A stretch of 64,000 bases of DNA from Heterocephalus glaber (taxonomy: Eukaryota; Chordata; Mammalia; Rodentia; Bathyergidae): the NCBI RefSeq assembly GCF_000247695.1, contig NW_004624783.1, forward strand, positions 7,222,146 to 7,286,145. The letters run 5' to 3'. The position numbers and the translations under genes were made by a program. The notes under the pieces were generated by a model. That model was not told the origin of the DNA and searched no databases. It saw only the letters and a program-made list of their open reading frames with translations. Positions 46,344 to 57,390 of the stretch are shown here, piece after piece. Position 1 is the stretch's first letter. Each line of letters starts with the position of its first letter.

Positions 46344-49300
46344 CTGGGGGCAGAGATAGGACAGGGAGAGCTGTGGCTGGGCTACCAGATCCAGCAGTGC
46401 ATGAGGGCTTCCACCAGGGGCACATAGTAGATGCCTCTGCTCCAGTCCCAAGCCTTGATTATCTCTGGCAGCCAAGTTGGCACTGTCCAGTGAGCCCTGG
46501 CCATGTTCCCCAGTATTCAAGCCAAGGTGGGGTAGGGGACACACACCTGTACAGTAATGAGCTTCTTCTCTCGGGGTTTTCGGTCAGGCCATTCCTCCCC
46601 AAAGCAGAAGAAGATCTCAATGGGTGGTGGGGTGTCAGTGCGCCCCTTCTGGAACAGGATGAGGTCTGCATCGAGATCAAAGACCCTGGTCAGAGGCTAG
46701 AACCATGCTGTGGGTGAGAGGTGGCCAGGAAGAACACAGTGTGGGCCTCACCATTGAGAAACTGCTCCAGGCTGAAGAGCTTGGTCTTGACTTCCCGCTG
46801 AATGGGGTTAGGGCTCGAGCCCTGAGTGGAGGCGCAGGGCCCACTCCAGAACACCTTACACTGGCACAGGCGGATGGCATACAGATCCTGGCCCTGCAGC
46901 TGGAGGATGAGCCCACGGTCTAGGACATCCAGCAGCTGGTTCGTGTAGAAGCGCTGCTTGTCACTGGGGATGTCTTCAGGGCTGGGGAAGCGAACTTGCT
47001 CCAGGCTCACGGGGCCAAAAAGTTCCACCTGCTCCTGGGTGGCCTGCAGTTGGCTGTAGAAGATCCGGCAGCCTTGTGGGTTGCTGATGGTGAGGGCTTG
47101 GGGTGGCCGTCCCCGGTACTGGAACTTGATCTCCAGGTCAGTCACTGTGGGGCAGAGGGGTAGGCCACTCCAGCCATGAGTCTCCCATTCTGCAGCCAGG
47201 TGGCAGGCCCAGCCTCCTCAGCTCTCCCACTTTCTCCCCCACAGGGCATTAGGGCAGGGAGGGTATCCACATGCTTTTGTTCCATTCTCTGCCAGCCTCT
47301 GCTTTCCTTGAAGACCCTGCCCCAACCCCCTGCATTGCTTTACCCTGCCCAGCCTGCCCAGCCCATGGGGGTCCTTACGAGGCAGCATGTGGGGGCTGAT
47401 GAGCAGGTCAGGCAATAGCTGTTCACTTGCAGGGGGCAGGGTGGGAGCCAGGGGCTCAGAACTAGGCAGGACCTCAGGGAGATGCTGCCCGAAGCTCGCA
47501 GGGTTACCAGGTGCAGGGACCAGCAGGTTGGGGTCCAAGGCAGGCCCCACAGGCGGTGGGAGAACAGGTGGCCACTTGACATCTTCTTTAGGTAAAGAAT
47601 AGGGTGCCATGGAGGGACCAGGCTGCACTGCTTCTATAGAAGGTGTAGTAGACAGCTGGTAATGCCACCCCTAGGAACTGTCTCCCAGACCCTCTGACTC
47701 GAAGACCTGCCTCCCTTCAGCCCCAACCTAGTACCTATGGTACCTGTGGCTCCTCCATATACAAGACCCCCAGCCACACCACCTCCCAGCCCTACCTGTG
47801 AGTCTCAGTTCTGGTAACATCTTCTGAAGCTAAAGGGAAGATACAGGCAAGCAAGGAGGGAAGAAGGCAGAGACAGAAGGAAGAACAGATTAGTGAACTG
47901 ATCTATCAAGGGAAAGCTTTGGTGGCCCAGCCTTGGCCAGACCCTGCCTCCTGTCCCAGCTCTGCCATTAGAGCAGGTTAGGAAAGTGCTTTCTCATTTT
48001 CCTTCTGCAGGTAGCAACACCCATCAAGCCCAACTGGCCTGCAGGTCAAGACAACACATCCCTGGCGAGGAATAGAGTGGGCACTTTGTCCCTATCCTTC
48101 AGAACCAAGGAGGACATTTCAGTGGAAGGGACTGCTCCATCCTAAAGTAGGGCCACCTCAATGGCCACTCTAAACCCCAATCCCAACCCCTGCCCTCCAC
48201 ACACACCTCTTCTTCTTCTTCCTCTTCCTTCTCCTCTTCTGGAACCACATTGTAATCCTCAGTAGGCTGGGACTCTGCATGGCAAGGGAGAGAAGAGGAC
48301 AGGGAGTCAAGGGTGGACCAGGTGCCCAACTAGCCTGGAGCTCCATGTGGGCGGCCCCCAGACATGGTGAAGTGAAGGCTACTGCCACTGTAAGGACCTC
48401 CCAGAAGCCAAGAGCCCAGAACAAGGGCAGTGGTGGGAGAAGCATCGGGGCCTCTGACCCCATTCTAAGCCATTCCTGGGAGCCCTGGGCCACTGCAGGC
48501 AGGGGCTGGGGAGGCTTCCTGCCTGCACAGCCTCCCAGATGGCCCATGCAGGACCAGGAAGGATACCTGTGGGAGCAGGGCCATTGGAGCAGACCTCGTA
48601 GATCTTGTAGGGCTGAGGTGGCATGTCCCGGGGCCCGTCATAGATGAGGCAGAAGTCTCGGCTCTTGTTGAGGGCACAGCGTAGGTTGGCCTTCCACTTG
48701 GCCGGATCAGCCTCGTCCACCCCCTCAGTGTACTTCCCTGTCTCTTTGGCCCAGGCCTGAGTAGGAAGAAAGGACAGCTGACCACAGAGAATCCCTGCCC
48801 TAACCAAAGCTCTAGCCTGCCTCCTGTCCTGGAGGAAAGACTTTCAGCCACTGGCTGAGCCCTGCCAAGCTGAGATCCTCATGTACAACAGGAATCTAGG
48901 GCCTGGCCCTTCTCCAGCTCCTGGGGTTCCAACAAGCTCAATGAAATCTGCTTTCAGGGGAATCTGCATTCACCGCTCCACAGTGTAGCATGGCAGAGCC
49001 AAAGCCTTGCAAACCCAGGGTCTTGTGCTTGCTAAGCACTTGCTCTATCACTGAGCTACACCTCCAGCTGCTATTATTATTTTGGAGTTTCAGTGTTAAA
49101 AACCAAATTGTCGGGCCGGGGATTTAGCTCAGCGGCACCAAGCCTGCCTTGCAAGCACAAGGTCCTGAGTTTGATCCCCAGTACCAAAAAAACAACCCAC
49201 ATCGCCATGGATGCTTAACTGCTACCCTTTATTCTTTTTTTTTTTTTTTCTGTACTGGGGATCGAACTCAGGACCTTGTGCTTGCTTGCAAGGCAGGCGC

Positions 49301-50074
49301 AGTGCTGCTGAGCTAAATCCCCAGCCCTACCCTTTATTTATCTTAAATGATTTATTTGGGGCTAGTTCCTAAGAGCCTCCCATAAGTGAGTAAATGTTTC
49401 CATGCTTTAACCTAGCAATATGATTACTATAGAATCATACAGAATCTCAAGATTATTCACTACAGCGCCATCTGTAAAAGCAAAAGATCCATAATACCCA
49501 ATGTCCATCATGAGAGGTTGTTAAATTATGGCCAACTCACAGGATTGAATATGTAGGGGGGTAGGAAGAAGGAAAATTTTTTAATTTATTTTTTTATTCT
49601 ATTTATTTATTTATTTTGGTCCCCGGGATCAAACTCAGGACCTTGCGGTTTCAAGGCAGGTGTGGAGCTACTGAGCTAAATCCCTAGCCCCAGGATGAAG
49701 GAAACTTTATATACTGACAAGTGCTCTTCAAGAAATATGAAGTACAAAGAGTAAGTGTGCCTCTACCAGTTTTTGAAAGGTAGGGCTGAGCAAAGTGGGC
49801 CTTGAGAAGTGTGTGGGGCATGTCCCATTCCTAGGGACGGGGTGCTCGGAGGTCCAAGCAGCACCCATCCAGGGCTTACCTTGAAGATGGTGTTGTCTCC
49901 ATCCTGGCTGGGGCCATGCCTCGTGGCGTGGCGCCAGGGGATGTAGAATAATTTCCTTTCTCCATTGACCCACTGAAGCCCTGGGTACTGGCAGCTGTTC
50001 ACCTGGGCCACCAGCCAGGGCTTCAGCCGCACGCGGCGGGGCTGAGAGGGAGCCCCAGGGGGCTGTTGGTTCAT
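46098..50074 (-). CDS. IRF5: Interferon regulatory factor 5, complete (8 coding exons, 499 aa)
   Basis: IRF5 is a transcription factor activated downstream of Toll-like receptors. It moves to the nucleus after C-terminal phosphorylation and drives type I interferon and inflammatory cytokine genes. Exons in transcription order: 50074-49880, 48756-48567, 48274-48207, 47828-47795, 47633-47379, 47144-46752, 46665-46547, 46343-46098; total 1500 nt, 499 aa plus stop. Human and mouse forms are about 500 aa. The N-terminal IRF DNA-binding domain (about 14-120) shows the five spaced tryptophans W20, W35, W47, W67 and W86. An acidic linker ([11 protein letters not shown]) and a proline-rich region follow, then the IRF-association domain (from [12 protein letters not shown] to about 440), then the regulatory tail with [12 protein letters not shown]. 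The serines homologous to activation sites are kept. The start is the ATG 11 nt inside the second exon, as in human IRF5. No disabling change was seen. Confidence 0.96.
46547..46665 (-). CDS. IRF5: IRF5 exon 8
   Basis: 119 nt: (D)[20 protein letters not shown]..., then [17 protein letters not shown]. The acceptor is atgcAG and the donor gtgtgt. It forms the end of the association domain. It has [10 protein letters not shown] where human has GQTNTPPPFE. Confidence 0.94.
46752..47144 (-). CDS. IRF5: IRF5 exon 7, IRF-association domain
   Basis: 393 nt: (L)[20 protein letters not shown]... through LGQ-free core segments [20 protein letters not shown]..., [20 protein letters not shown]... to [12 protein letters not shown]. 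The domain mediates homo- and heterodimerisation and coactivator contact after phosphorylation. The donor is gtgagg. Confidence 0.95.
47379..47633 (-). CDS. IRF5: IRF5 exon 6, proline-rich region
   Basis: 255 nt: (E)[20 protein letters not shown]..., a proline-rich middle, then ...[13 protein letters not shown]. The short [12 protein letters not shown] stretch sits where human IRF5 has tandem PPTLQ-type repeats and a known 30-bp indel; this species has no repeat there. Confidence 0.93.
47795..47828 (-). CDS. IRF5: IRF5 exon 5, 34-nt microexon
   Basis: [11 protein letters not shown] plus one base, between acceptor ctttAG and donor gtaggg. It aligns with human LQRMLPSLSLT. The exon is very short and flanked by clean splice sites. 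Confidence 0.88.
48207..48274 (-). CDS. IRF5: IRF5 exon 4, acidic linker
   Basis: 68 nt: (E)[22 protein letters not shown]. The acceptor is tgcAG and the donor gtgtgt. The run of GAA/GAG codons is length-variable between mammals; here it contains one Lys. Confidence 0.9.
48567..48756 (-). CDS. IRF5: IRF5 exon 3, second half of DNA-binding domain
   Basis: 190 nt: [20 protein letters not shown]..., then [17 protein letters not shown]... to NGPAPT plus one base. It carries W67 and W86 and the recognition-helix segment [17 protein letters not shown] has Cys where human has Arg and mouse Gln. Confidence 0.95.
49007..49330. repeat. Three ID-like SINEs in IRF5 intron 2
   Basis: 49007-49070 old, antisense. 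49112-49192 sense (GGGCCGGGGATTTAGCTCAG ... CCCCAGTACC). 49233-49329 antisense (TACTGGGGATCGAACTCAGG) with CTACCCTTTATT-type flanks. The rest of the gene body is nearly SINE-free. Confidence 0.87.
49578..49692 (-). repeat. ID-like SINE with (TTTA)n tail
   Basis: TTTATTTATTTTGGTCCCCG, then GATCAAACTCAGGACCTTGC ... AAATCCCTAGCCCC. Confidence 0.88.
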
Positions 50075-50085
50075 GGCAAAGAGGT
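49880..50085 (-). CDS. IRF5: IRF5 exon 2 with start codon
   Basis: On the minus strand, an acceptor tgcAG lies just above 50085, followed by 11 nt of 5' UTR, ATG at 50074-50072 and 65 codons, [20 protein letters not shown]... through DGDNTIFK, to the donor gtaagc. It holds the first half of the DNA-binding domain, including three of the five tryptophans and the RHATRHGPS segment. Confidence 0.95.
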
Positions 50086-50864
50086 CTGCAGGGAAAGCCA
50101 GAGTAGCAGCTAAACACTCTGCCCCAGGGACAGTGGGCCCACCCAGGTGTTCAAGACCACTTCTCCTTTCCTACCCTCAGCTTCCAAGTCACAGGGTCCC
50201 TGAGTCCGTGCTTGGTGTTGGGGGCAGGGGAAGAAAGGGGAAGGAAAGAAGACATCTCAGCACTAGCGGATGCTTGGACAGCCACTCCAGATGCCCTGTA
50301 CCAGGCTGGGGCATCCTTTTCCCAGATGCCAACAGCACCAGCTGGCCCTGTGCCAAAGAACTTCCTGCAGCTGCCTCCCCTCACAGGTTAGCCCTCACCT
50401 CACTCTGGGGGGGGGGGGTCACAACAGTGACTCCAAGGGACCGAAGCCTCCCTCCCTTGCTGCAAGGCGAATTAACAGGTGCAGTGAGCGTGCCTTAGGA
50501 TCAGACTGACCCATCCCAACCCTGCTCAGCTTTTCCTCTCTCTGTTTTTCTCACCTTCCCCTGAGAATCCCAACAACTCCTCTAAACAAGAATCTCACCA
50601 CGAGTTTCTAGGAGACAACAGCAGAACATGGGAAAGGAGGAAGGGTGTCCAAATTCAGTTCTGAAAGCTTCTGTTTTTCCTCAGTTTTCCTCAGGGGTGC
50701 AGCCCCCCCCACCACCATGCCTTAGATAAATCCCATCAACCCACTTAAACTACCTCCAGAAAGGACAGTTGCCACCAAGCTTAGGCCTTAGCTCCCTGAA
50801 GCCATCTTGTCCCTGCCCTTTCTCCTCCTACTGGACACATTCTTTCAGCACTTAAATGTTTTTT

Positions 50865-50978
50865 TGTTTTTTGTTTTTTTGAGATAGGGTCAAGGTCTTT
50901 CTGTGTAGTTTAGGCTCAAACTCAAGGAGATCCTCCTCCCTCAGTGGTAGGATTACAGGTAGGAGCCACCATGCCAGT
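50865..50978 (-). repeat. B1 SINE in IRF5 intron 1
   Basis: TTTTTTTGAGATAGGGTCAA ... AGGATTACAGGTAGGAGCCACC. It is the only B1 seen between the IRF5 coding start and the promoter. Confidence 0.8.
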
Positions 50979-51589
50979 TTCTTTCAGTACTTAGGAAACC
51001 CCTGATGTTTGTGGGCTTGTAACACAGCTGCAGGAGTATAGCTGCCCGTGGAGAGTGACCCCTTCCCCAGGCCACAGTCCCTGCCTCACTCAAGTCAAGA
51101 CAGCAGGACAAATGAGACACTTCATGCTCCCTTTCACCTGCCCACCATTCTCCAGAACCTGAAACTTCAGTCTGGAGCCCCCCCCCCCCTCTGCTGCCCC
51201 TCTCCATTCCTGGGCAGTTTCCTTCCTCCTCTTGCCCATACCCTTTGCCCTTTATTGTATGAGCCCAGGAAAAGGGAGCAATCAAACTGCCTGGTCCTCA
51301 GAAGATTATGTTGGTCAGCGAGTAAGGAAGGGTGGAGCTGGTCTACTTGGCCCTAGTATCACAGAGCCTCAGTTTCCCCTGAAATTTCCCACCCAGTACC
51401 TGTTTGGGTTATGGCTGCTATGTGCCACCTCCAAGCTGCCAGAATGTCCCTCTGCAGGCTTCAGAGCAGTGTCCAGCTCAATCCGTGAAGAATAAAGCCG
51501 GCAGGGTGGGAAGGCTCCAGCCCCCCGCCCCCAAGGCTGTGGCTCAGTTCCTCTTCCTACATCAGCCTCCACCCAGCCCAGGGGAAATG

Positions 51590-51670
51590 AAAGTGTACAA
51601 CTCAGAAACCTGACTCACTGTGCGCTGAGGGAGGGTGGGAGGGGGCGGAGAAAATTCATATATGGGTCCC
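51590..51670 (-). promoter_or_regulatory. IRF5: Possible internal promoter element in IRF5 intron 1
   Basis: A short block with a GGGGCGG box next to an AT core reading CCATATATGA on the minus strand, which is close to a CArG/TATA-like element, and a nearby GGAAATGAAAG. IRF5 has alternative first exons, so a second start here is possible, but nothing shows it is used. Confidence 0.2.
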
Positions 51671-52479
51671 TAAAGCCAAACTGCCGCCCCCCACACCCCA
51701 TTCCATCTGCAGAGCCAGGTCCTTCCTCTCAACAAGACCAGGCTCAAAATCCATCCTGTCCGTCCAGAGGTGGGCTTACATTGGCTTCAGACCATCCCAA
51801 TGCCTGTGAGATCTGGATTTCGACGTCTGAACACACCTGCCTGTCTTCAAATTCAGGGATCCCCCAGACCTAGGTTTGTGGATCTGAGAGCCCTGGAAAC
51901 CTGCTATGGAAATGTCAGAAGGGGCGTGGGCTGCTGAAGACCCGGAGAAGGCCCCAAGTGGGTCAGGCAGTGAAGCATCCAGAGGGGGAATCCTTGAAGC
52001 CCTGCTGGGGTGGCGAGCCTTCCAGTCAATCCAGGGCCCTGCTGAAGTCCCAGGAGAGGCCACTAGAGCAGCCAGGTGGGTCCCACGGGGAGGATAGAGT
52101 AAGAAATGGCCAGTGGATTAAGGAGGAGTGGGCAGAGCTGGAGACCCTGCTGCCCCTCTTGAGTCGCCTGGGTCAGCAAACCCCACACCCAGCATAGGGA
52201 GAGGCAAGGAGTACCCTGCACCTGGTGTGACCCTAAATCCCGCCCTCTCCAGGTGACCGACTTCGGCACTCCCTGGGCCCTGCCTCCTCGCCCGCACGGA
52301 CAGGCTGAGCCTCCCGGAGCGGCAGGTGCGGCAGGAAGAAGCCTCTCGGCTTCCTCACAGGGCGAGGGTGGGGAAGGCCAGGGTGCAAGGGAAAACCCCA
52401 AAACATGGCATTTGGGTCAAAGGGGGTGATTTCCCACTGTCTCATAGTTTCTAGCCAGGAGCCCCTCAGCCCTCCAGAG

Positions 52480-53900
52480 CTGCCAGCTGGAGCGCTGAGG
52501 GGCGGCCCCCACTGCGGGGCTAGGTCCGGCTTCAGCTTCACGCACCAGCCCAGCCCACGTCCTTTCTGATACCGTTCACGCATCCCCACTCTAGAACCCA
52601 GGCCAAGCCCGGCCTCCCCGGGTGCCCCGCAAGGTCAGATCGGACCGGGGCAGACAGCCTGCGCCCCCTGCGCAGCCACCCGGCCAAAACCCGGACCGCT
52701 CCTTCGGCTGGGGTCGCCCCCACCCTTTTCCACGCCTGCTGCCTGAGGAGGCCAGGAAAGTCCCCCACTCCCGCCCCCGCCCCGGTGCTGGCTCCGGGTG
52801 ACAACTGCCTCGCGGCTGGGCGGGGCTCCGCGCCCCCATCTCTTGAGACTTTTCATTGTTTCCTTCTGAAGTCTGGGGGCGGACGGCAAGGAAGCGATAG
52901 GGCCCCCGATTCTCCGCTGCCGGGAGGGCCCGCGACGCCTTTTTTGGCCACACGAGTCAAAGCTCAGCGCCTCTGCCTGGCACCATCTAACCCCCTCAAA
53001 CTCTCCCTGCGCATTCCTGGCACTGGCGTTAAATCCTGAGAAGGAGACTGCTTGAAACCTCAACCTCTCGCCCGAAAGGGTCAGGGTGCGGGGAGCGCGC
53101 GACAGGGAGGAGCGTCAGGGCCTTGGTCTTCGATCGCCCCAACTTCGGCCGCTCGGAGCCGCTCGCGGTCCTCGGCCACGGAAGGCGGAAGGCGAGAAGA
53201 CGCGGTGCCCACGCCGCCGCTCCGGCCTCGGGGCTCCTGTAGGCGACGACGGCCGACGCCCCACGCTGATCCGGCCAAGGAAGGCGCCTTTGGGGCGCTG
53301 AGGCCGGCGGGGCGCGCTCCGTGACAGCGCCCACTCGCGGCCGGGGTCCCCAGGGCGTCGGACTAGGTGGAGGAGGCAGAGGAAGCGGGCTGGCTGCGGG
53401 GACCCTCGGAGTGCGAGCGAGTGGCCGGGGCGCAGGGAGCGGCTGCCGGACCTACCTGTGCCGGTGCCGGCGGGCGCGGGGCAAACTGCGCGCTCCCGGA
53501 GCTGTGCCTCCGCGGTGGCCGAGCCGGCCCTGCACTTCCGCGTCGCGCCGCCCCCGCCCCCGGCCGCCGCTGCCACAGTGCTTCGGTGCACGGGAGCACC
53601 CGCCCCGCCCGCCGGGCCACCTGCGCCCCTCACCGACCCGGGCCCCGGGCCTCAGGGGAGACGCCGGGCAGCGTGGAGCCCTGCATGGACCGCGGGCCGA
53701 GAAGGCGACCTGGAACCGCAAGAGAATGCGTCGTCGACCACAGGTCCCCACCCCTGCAGCGCTCTGGGCGTCCCAGCCGCGCCTTCCTGGAGCTCTCAGG
53801 TCACCAGCGAGCCACACAGCTGGGCGAACCCCCCCCCCCCGCCTGCCCTTGTCCTCTACAGGGGCGGATCCGGGCCACCACCCATATCCCCACTGTGCAC
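52480..53900 (-). promoter_or_regulatory. IRF5: CpG island, probable IRF5 promoter
   Basis: Dense CG dinucleotides and very high GC from about 52.5 to 53.9 kb, peaking at 53.05-53.75 kb, in contrast to the CpG-poor sequence on both sides. GC-box-like GGGCGG/CCGCCC motifs occur repeatedly. The many overlapping long open frames here on both strands follow from the GC content, not from coding. Confidence 0.75.
53456..53640 (-). other. IRF5: Candidate IRF5 non-coding first exon
   Basis: On the minus strand a strong donor CAG|gtaggt sits at 53456/53455 inside a CpG-dense block upstream of the ATG exon. IRF5 is known to use several non-coding first exons in such a position. The 5' limit shown is a guess, since no start site can be read from sequence. 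Confidence 0.45.
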
Positions 53901-54249
53901 CTGCCCGGCCCCGGCTCTGACACCTGGTCTGTCCACCAGGGTCAGCGCGTGGTCGCCAGCGCCTGCCCTTTCACCACGACCTCCAATCCATCTGTTTGCC
54001 ACGCTGAATGGTTTTCAGTTCTATAATAGGGGCCTCTCCGCCAGCCTCAAGCTTCACACATAGGTTCCTTCTGGAAAGTTTAGCGCTAGGTGACTCCTGC
54101 TCTCTAGTTTCCTGTGGCAGCGGAATGTCTGGGAAGGAGTCTGCTTTGACGGCCTCAGCGATGGGGTCCCTCCCCTCGTTGCAGCTTGTGAGTCTAATGT
54201 CTGATGTTTACTCAAATCTGCTTACTCAGGGGCCACTCGTGTTGTTTCG

Positions 54250-54690
54250 TGACTTTTTTTTTTCTTTTCTTTTCTTTTTTCTGTACCTAGGATTGAACTC
54301 AGGACCTTACGCATGCCAGAAAGGCGTGGTGCTGCTGATTATTCATTTTCTATGGTCGTTTTTATTATTACTTTTATTTATTTATTTATTTATTTATTGG
54401 TACCGGGGATCGAGCTTGGGACCTTGTGCACTTGAGAGTCAGGCGCTGGAACCACTGAGCTAAATCCCCGGCCCATTACTTTTATTTATTTGATGCTGGA
54501 GATAGAACCCAGGACCTTGCACAGGCTAGGCAAGTGCTCCACCACTGAATAAACTCCCGGCCCTATACTAATTTTTAATTAACGGTTTGTTGGGTTTTGT
54601 TTTTGTTTTGGGGATGGGGGCTCTGGCTGGTCTTGCACTCCTGGCCTCCAGAGTAGCTGGAACAACAGGGGCGTGCCATCAGCCTAGTTC
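54250..54690 (-). repeat. SINE cluster upstream of IRF5
   Basis: 54255-54345 truncated ID; 54375-54473 ID with TTTA tail (GGTACCGGGGATCGAGCTTG, ATTACTTTTATTTA flanks); 54487-54562 old ID into which the previous one inserted; 54600-54690 old B1 fragment. Confidence 0.82.
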
Positions 54691-55019
54691 AGCTGAACAT
54701 TCTATTAATGAAGAAAAGTCCAAAGTTATAAACCCAAAATAAAATATCTAAATTCTAGATAACACTATAGTCTTTAGAATTTAGAGCTTTGCATTTTTTA
54801 CAAATACTTTAGTATTAGTTGAATCAGAACTTTGACCCATCTCTCCAGGAATACCTGGGTTGCTCTTTCATGGCAAAAAGATGCCTTTTGTGTTTTAACT
54901 TTACTTCTGTATCTCCCCCCTCCAACTGTGTACCGTAATATAAAATGGAAATAAGTATATATATATTATTATTTGTAGCTGCTGAGCACTTCACTATTTC
55001 ATATTTTAAATTTTTTCAG

Positions 55020-55235
55020 TGTAGAGCGAGGTGTGGTGAGGAACCTCTGTTATCCTAGCACTTGGGAGACTGAGGCAGGAGGATGGAAAATTGAAGGCCA
55101 GTCTGAGCTACACAGTGAGACCCTGTCTCTTTTTTTTTTGGTACCGGGGATCGAACTTGTCCTTGGGCTTGCGCAGCCGGCACCAAAACCACTGAGCTAA
55201 ATCTCCAGCCCTGAGACCCTGTCTCAAAAGAAACA
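55020..55235. repeat. B1 SINE (+) split by antisense ID-like SINE
   Basis: The B1 runs to GAGACCCTGTCTC, then an antisense ID (about 55132-55212, GGTACCGGGGATCGAACTTG ... AATCTCCAGCCC) follows, and GAGACCCTGTCTCAAAAG repeats. The 13-bp target duplication is B1 sequence, so the ID is younger. Confidence 0.92.
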
Positions 55236-55304
55236 AAAACAAAACAAAAAAAACCCCAAAACCCAAAAAAACCTTTTTTAAAACATTTCAATCTTTCAAA
55301 ACAA

Positions 55305-55602
55305 AACTGCTTTTTTTTTCATAGTTCTAGGGCCTGGCTCATGCTAGGCAAGCACTTTACCACTGAACCACATCCCCACTCTAAACTGCTATTTCATTGA
55401 AAATGGTCACCTCCAAAATGGGAATCTTCTTCACTAGGGGTCAGTTATGCTTAATAGAAAAATATCCCATGTTGGTCCAGAAAAGATATCTGGAGCCATA
55501 GCCAAGAACAACTTTCCTGGGCTGGGGATGTAGCTCGGTGGCGCCATGCCTGCCTGGAAAGCAAAATGTCCAGAGTTTGATTCTGGGTACCAAAAAAAAA
55601 GA
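55305..55602. repeat. Old ID-like fragment (-) and ID-like SINE (+)
   Basis: 55308-55380 decayed (CACTTTACCACTGAACCACA). 55519-55602 preserved (GGGCTGGGGATGTAGCTCGG ... TTCTGGGTACC) with AACAACTTTCC / AAAAACTTTCT flanks. Confidence 0.82.
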
Positions 55603-56774
55603 AAAACTTTCTTTTCTTGTCACTCTCGCCACACATTCACACTATCTGAGGGACAACAAGATAGCTCCCCCTCCCACTTGAGATGAGGCCACCACCCTTA
55701 GAGTCCCTGAACTCCATTAGGAGCCAGCAGGGGATGCAGGGTGAGGGTGGAGGGGCACTCCAGCTTGCCTCCAGCTCTGGACTCAGCTTGCACACTTTAG
55801 GCAGACCCTGTGCTTCCCAGCCCCTTGTCTTTGAAAGGGAGGTGACATTGCTGGGCTCCCAGCATTGGCATGAGACTCTGGGCCTACTCAGGGACTGTTC
55901 AAGGGACTCTACATTGTTCACTTTCTGCCTTCCTTGGTCAGGGAGATTCTGAACCAACCGCAGGCCAGAGACACAGGAGGAGGAAGGCAGGGCTTGGGAG
56001 AGAATAGTACTCTTCCAAGAAGGGTCCCCCAGCGTCCCTGTCCTGTAGGTGGAAGAGCCAGTGGAGGGGAAGTGAGGCTCCACCGGGCCCCTTGTAACCA
56101 ATCTCACTTCCCCCTGGAGGGGGGAGGCAGGGGCTGTGGGGAACAGAGAGGCTTGGCCTCCACAGCCCCAGGAGCCTGGGCAGTCAGTGTCAGGGAACCT
56201 CGCACAGCAGCACAAGTGGTGCCATCAGAGGCCCCTCCCCTGCTTGAGAGAAGCCAGCATGTGCAGGTACAGGCACCAAGGAGCAAAGGAAGCATGTCAC
56301 CAAAGGGAACTGAAAGGAACCCAGTGTGGAGGGACAGTGAAGGAGGGCAGAATCCCAAGGGTAGTTGCAGAGAGCCCCCCTTCTGGCACCAGCACTGGAG
56401 CCTTGGGCAGATGACATCGGTGGCTGCCCTTGCTGACTTCCTTCTAGGAAACTCATTTCCTCAGGCCTGAACTCTTGGGGATCCCCAGGCTGGCCTGTTT
56501 CTGGCACCTGAGTTTCTGAAAACTTGTTGACTGGACATCATCCATCCGGCTCTGTGAGATCCTAGCAAAGCTCCGGCTTTCCTGGAACCTCATTTCCCAC
56601 CTGTAAAGTGACAATGGTAACATCCCTGTCACAGGTGGCGTGAGGTCTGAATTTCACAGACTCGTGCACCTTTTTCCTGCCAGGAAAAAGTGCTGAGCAG
56701 ACCTACTTTGTCCCAAACCCCCTACCCTCCTTGCTTTTCCATTCAATGGAGTGAGACAGGCAATAAGTCCTTTT

Positions 56775-57390
56775 TCTTTCTCTTTTCTTCCGTATTGGGA
56801 TTGAACCTAGTCCCTTCACACTGAGCTAAATCCCCAGATCTGTTGTTTATTTGTTTGCTGGGGGTGGTGGTGTTTATTTTGTTTTTTTGAAATAGGGTCC
56901 CACTAAATCACTTAGTTCCCCAGGCTGGGCTAAAACATGGGATCATCCTGCCTCAGGCTCCCAGAGTGCACACCCAGCAACCATAAATTCTCAAGTAACA
57001 CAGTTGGGTAGGGCCTTGTGGGGCATCACACAGGCCATGGCTTTGTTCAAGCTGGAGTCGCTGGAGGGTTCAGAACAGAGGCAGGACGGAATCTGATGTG
57101 GGTTTCACCATGACTCCCCTGGCTCTTTGTGACCACACCCTGTGGTTTCTAGTAGCTTCATCATCAATGCCCAGGACACCAAAGCTGGAGCTTCTCTGTT
57201 TCTTGCTGACTGCTGCCTCCTCAGACCTTTGTGGGGCTGTGACCTGGAAGTCCCCCACTTGATCAGCACTGTCACGGACACCTCGACACCTCAGGTTCCC
57301 ACTTATTTTTGACTACATGAGGGATCAAGCCAGGGCCTCATGCAAGCCAGGCAAGTTCTGTACCCCGGAGCTGAAGCCGCATCCCAGGCC
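56775..57390 (-). repeat. Old SINE remnants
   Basis: 56785-56842 ID (ATTGGGATTGAACCTAGTCC), 56880-56985 7SL-type monomer (GAAATAGGGTCCCACTAAAT), 57303-57388 ID (GAGGGATCAAGCCAGGGCCT). All diverged; the first two may be one reversed dimer. Confidence 0.6.

Noticed and set aside
53052..54063. Long overlapping open frames on both strands (up to 219 codons)
   Set aside because: They sit in the CpG island, exist in several frames at once, are dominated by R, P, G and A, and show no domain. GC-rich DNA has few stop codons, so such frames are expected.
55637..56470. 192-codon (-) and 178-codon (+) frames
   Set aside because: They overlap on opposite strands in GC-rich DNA, match no protein I know, and lack splice or promoter context.
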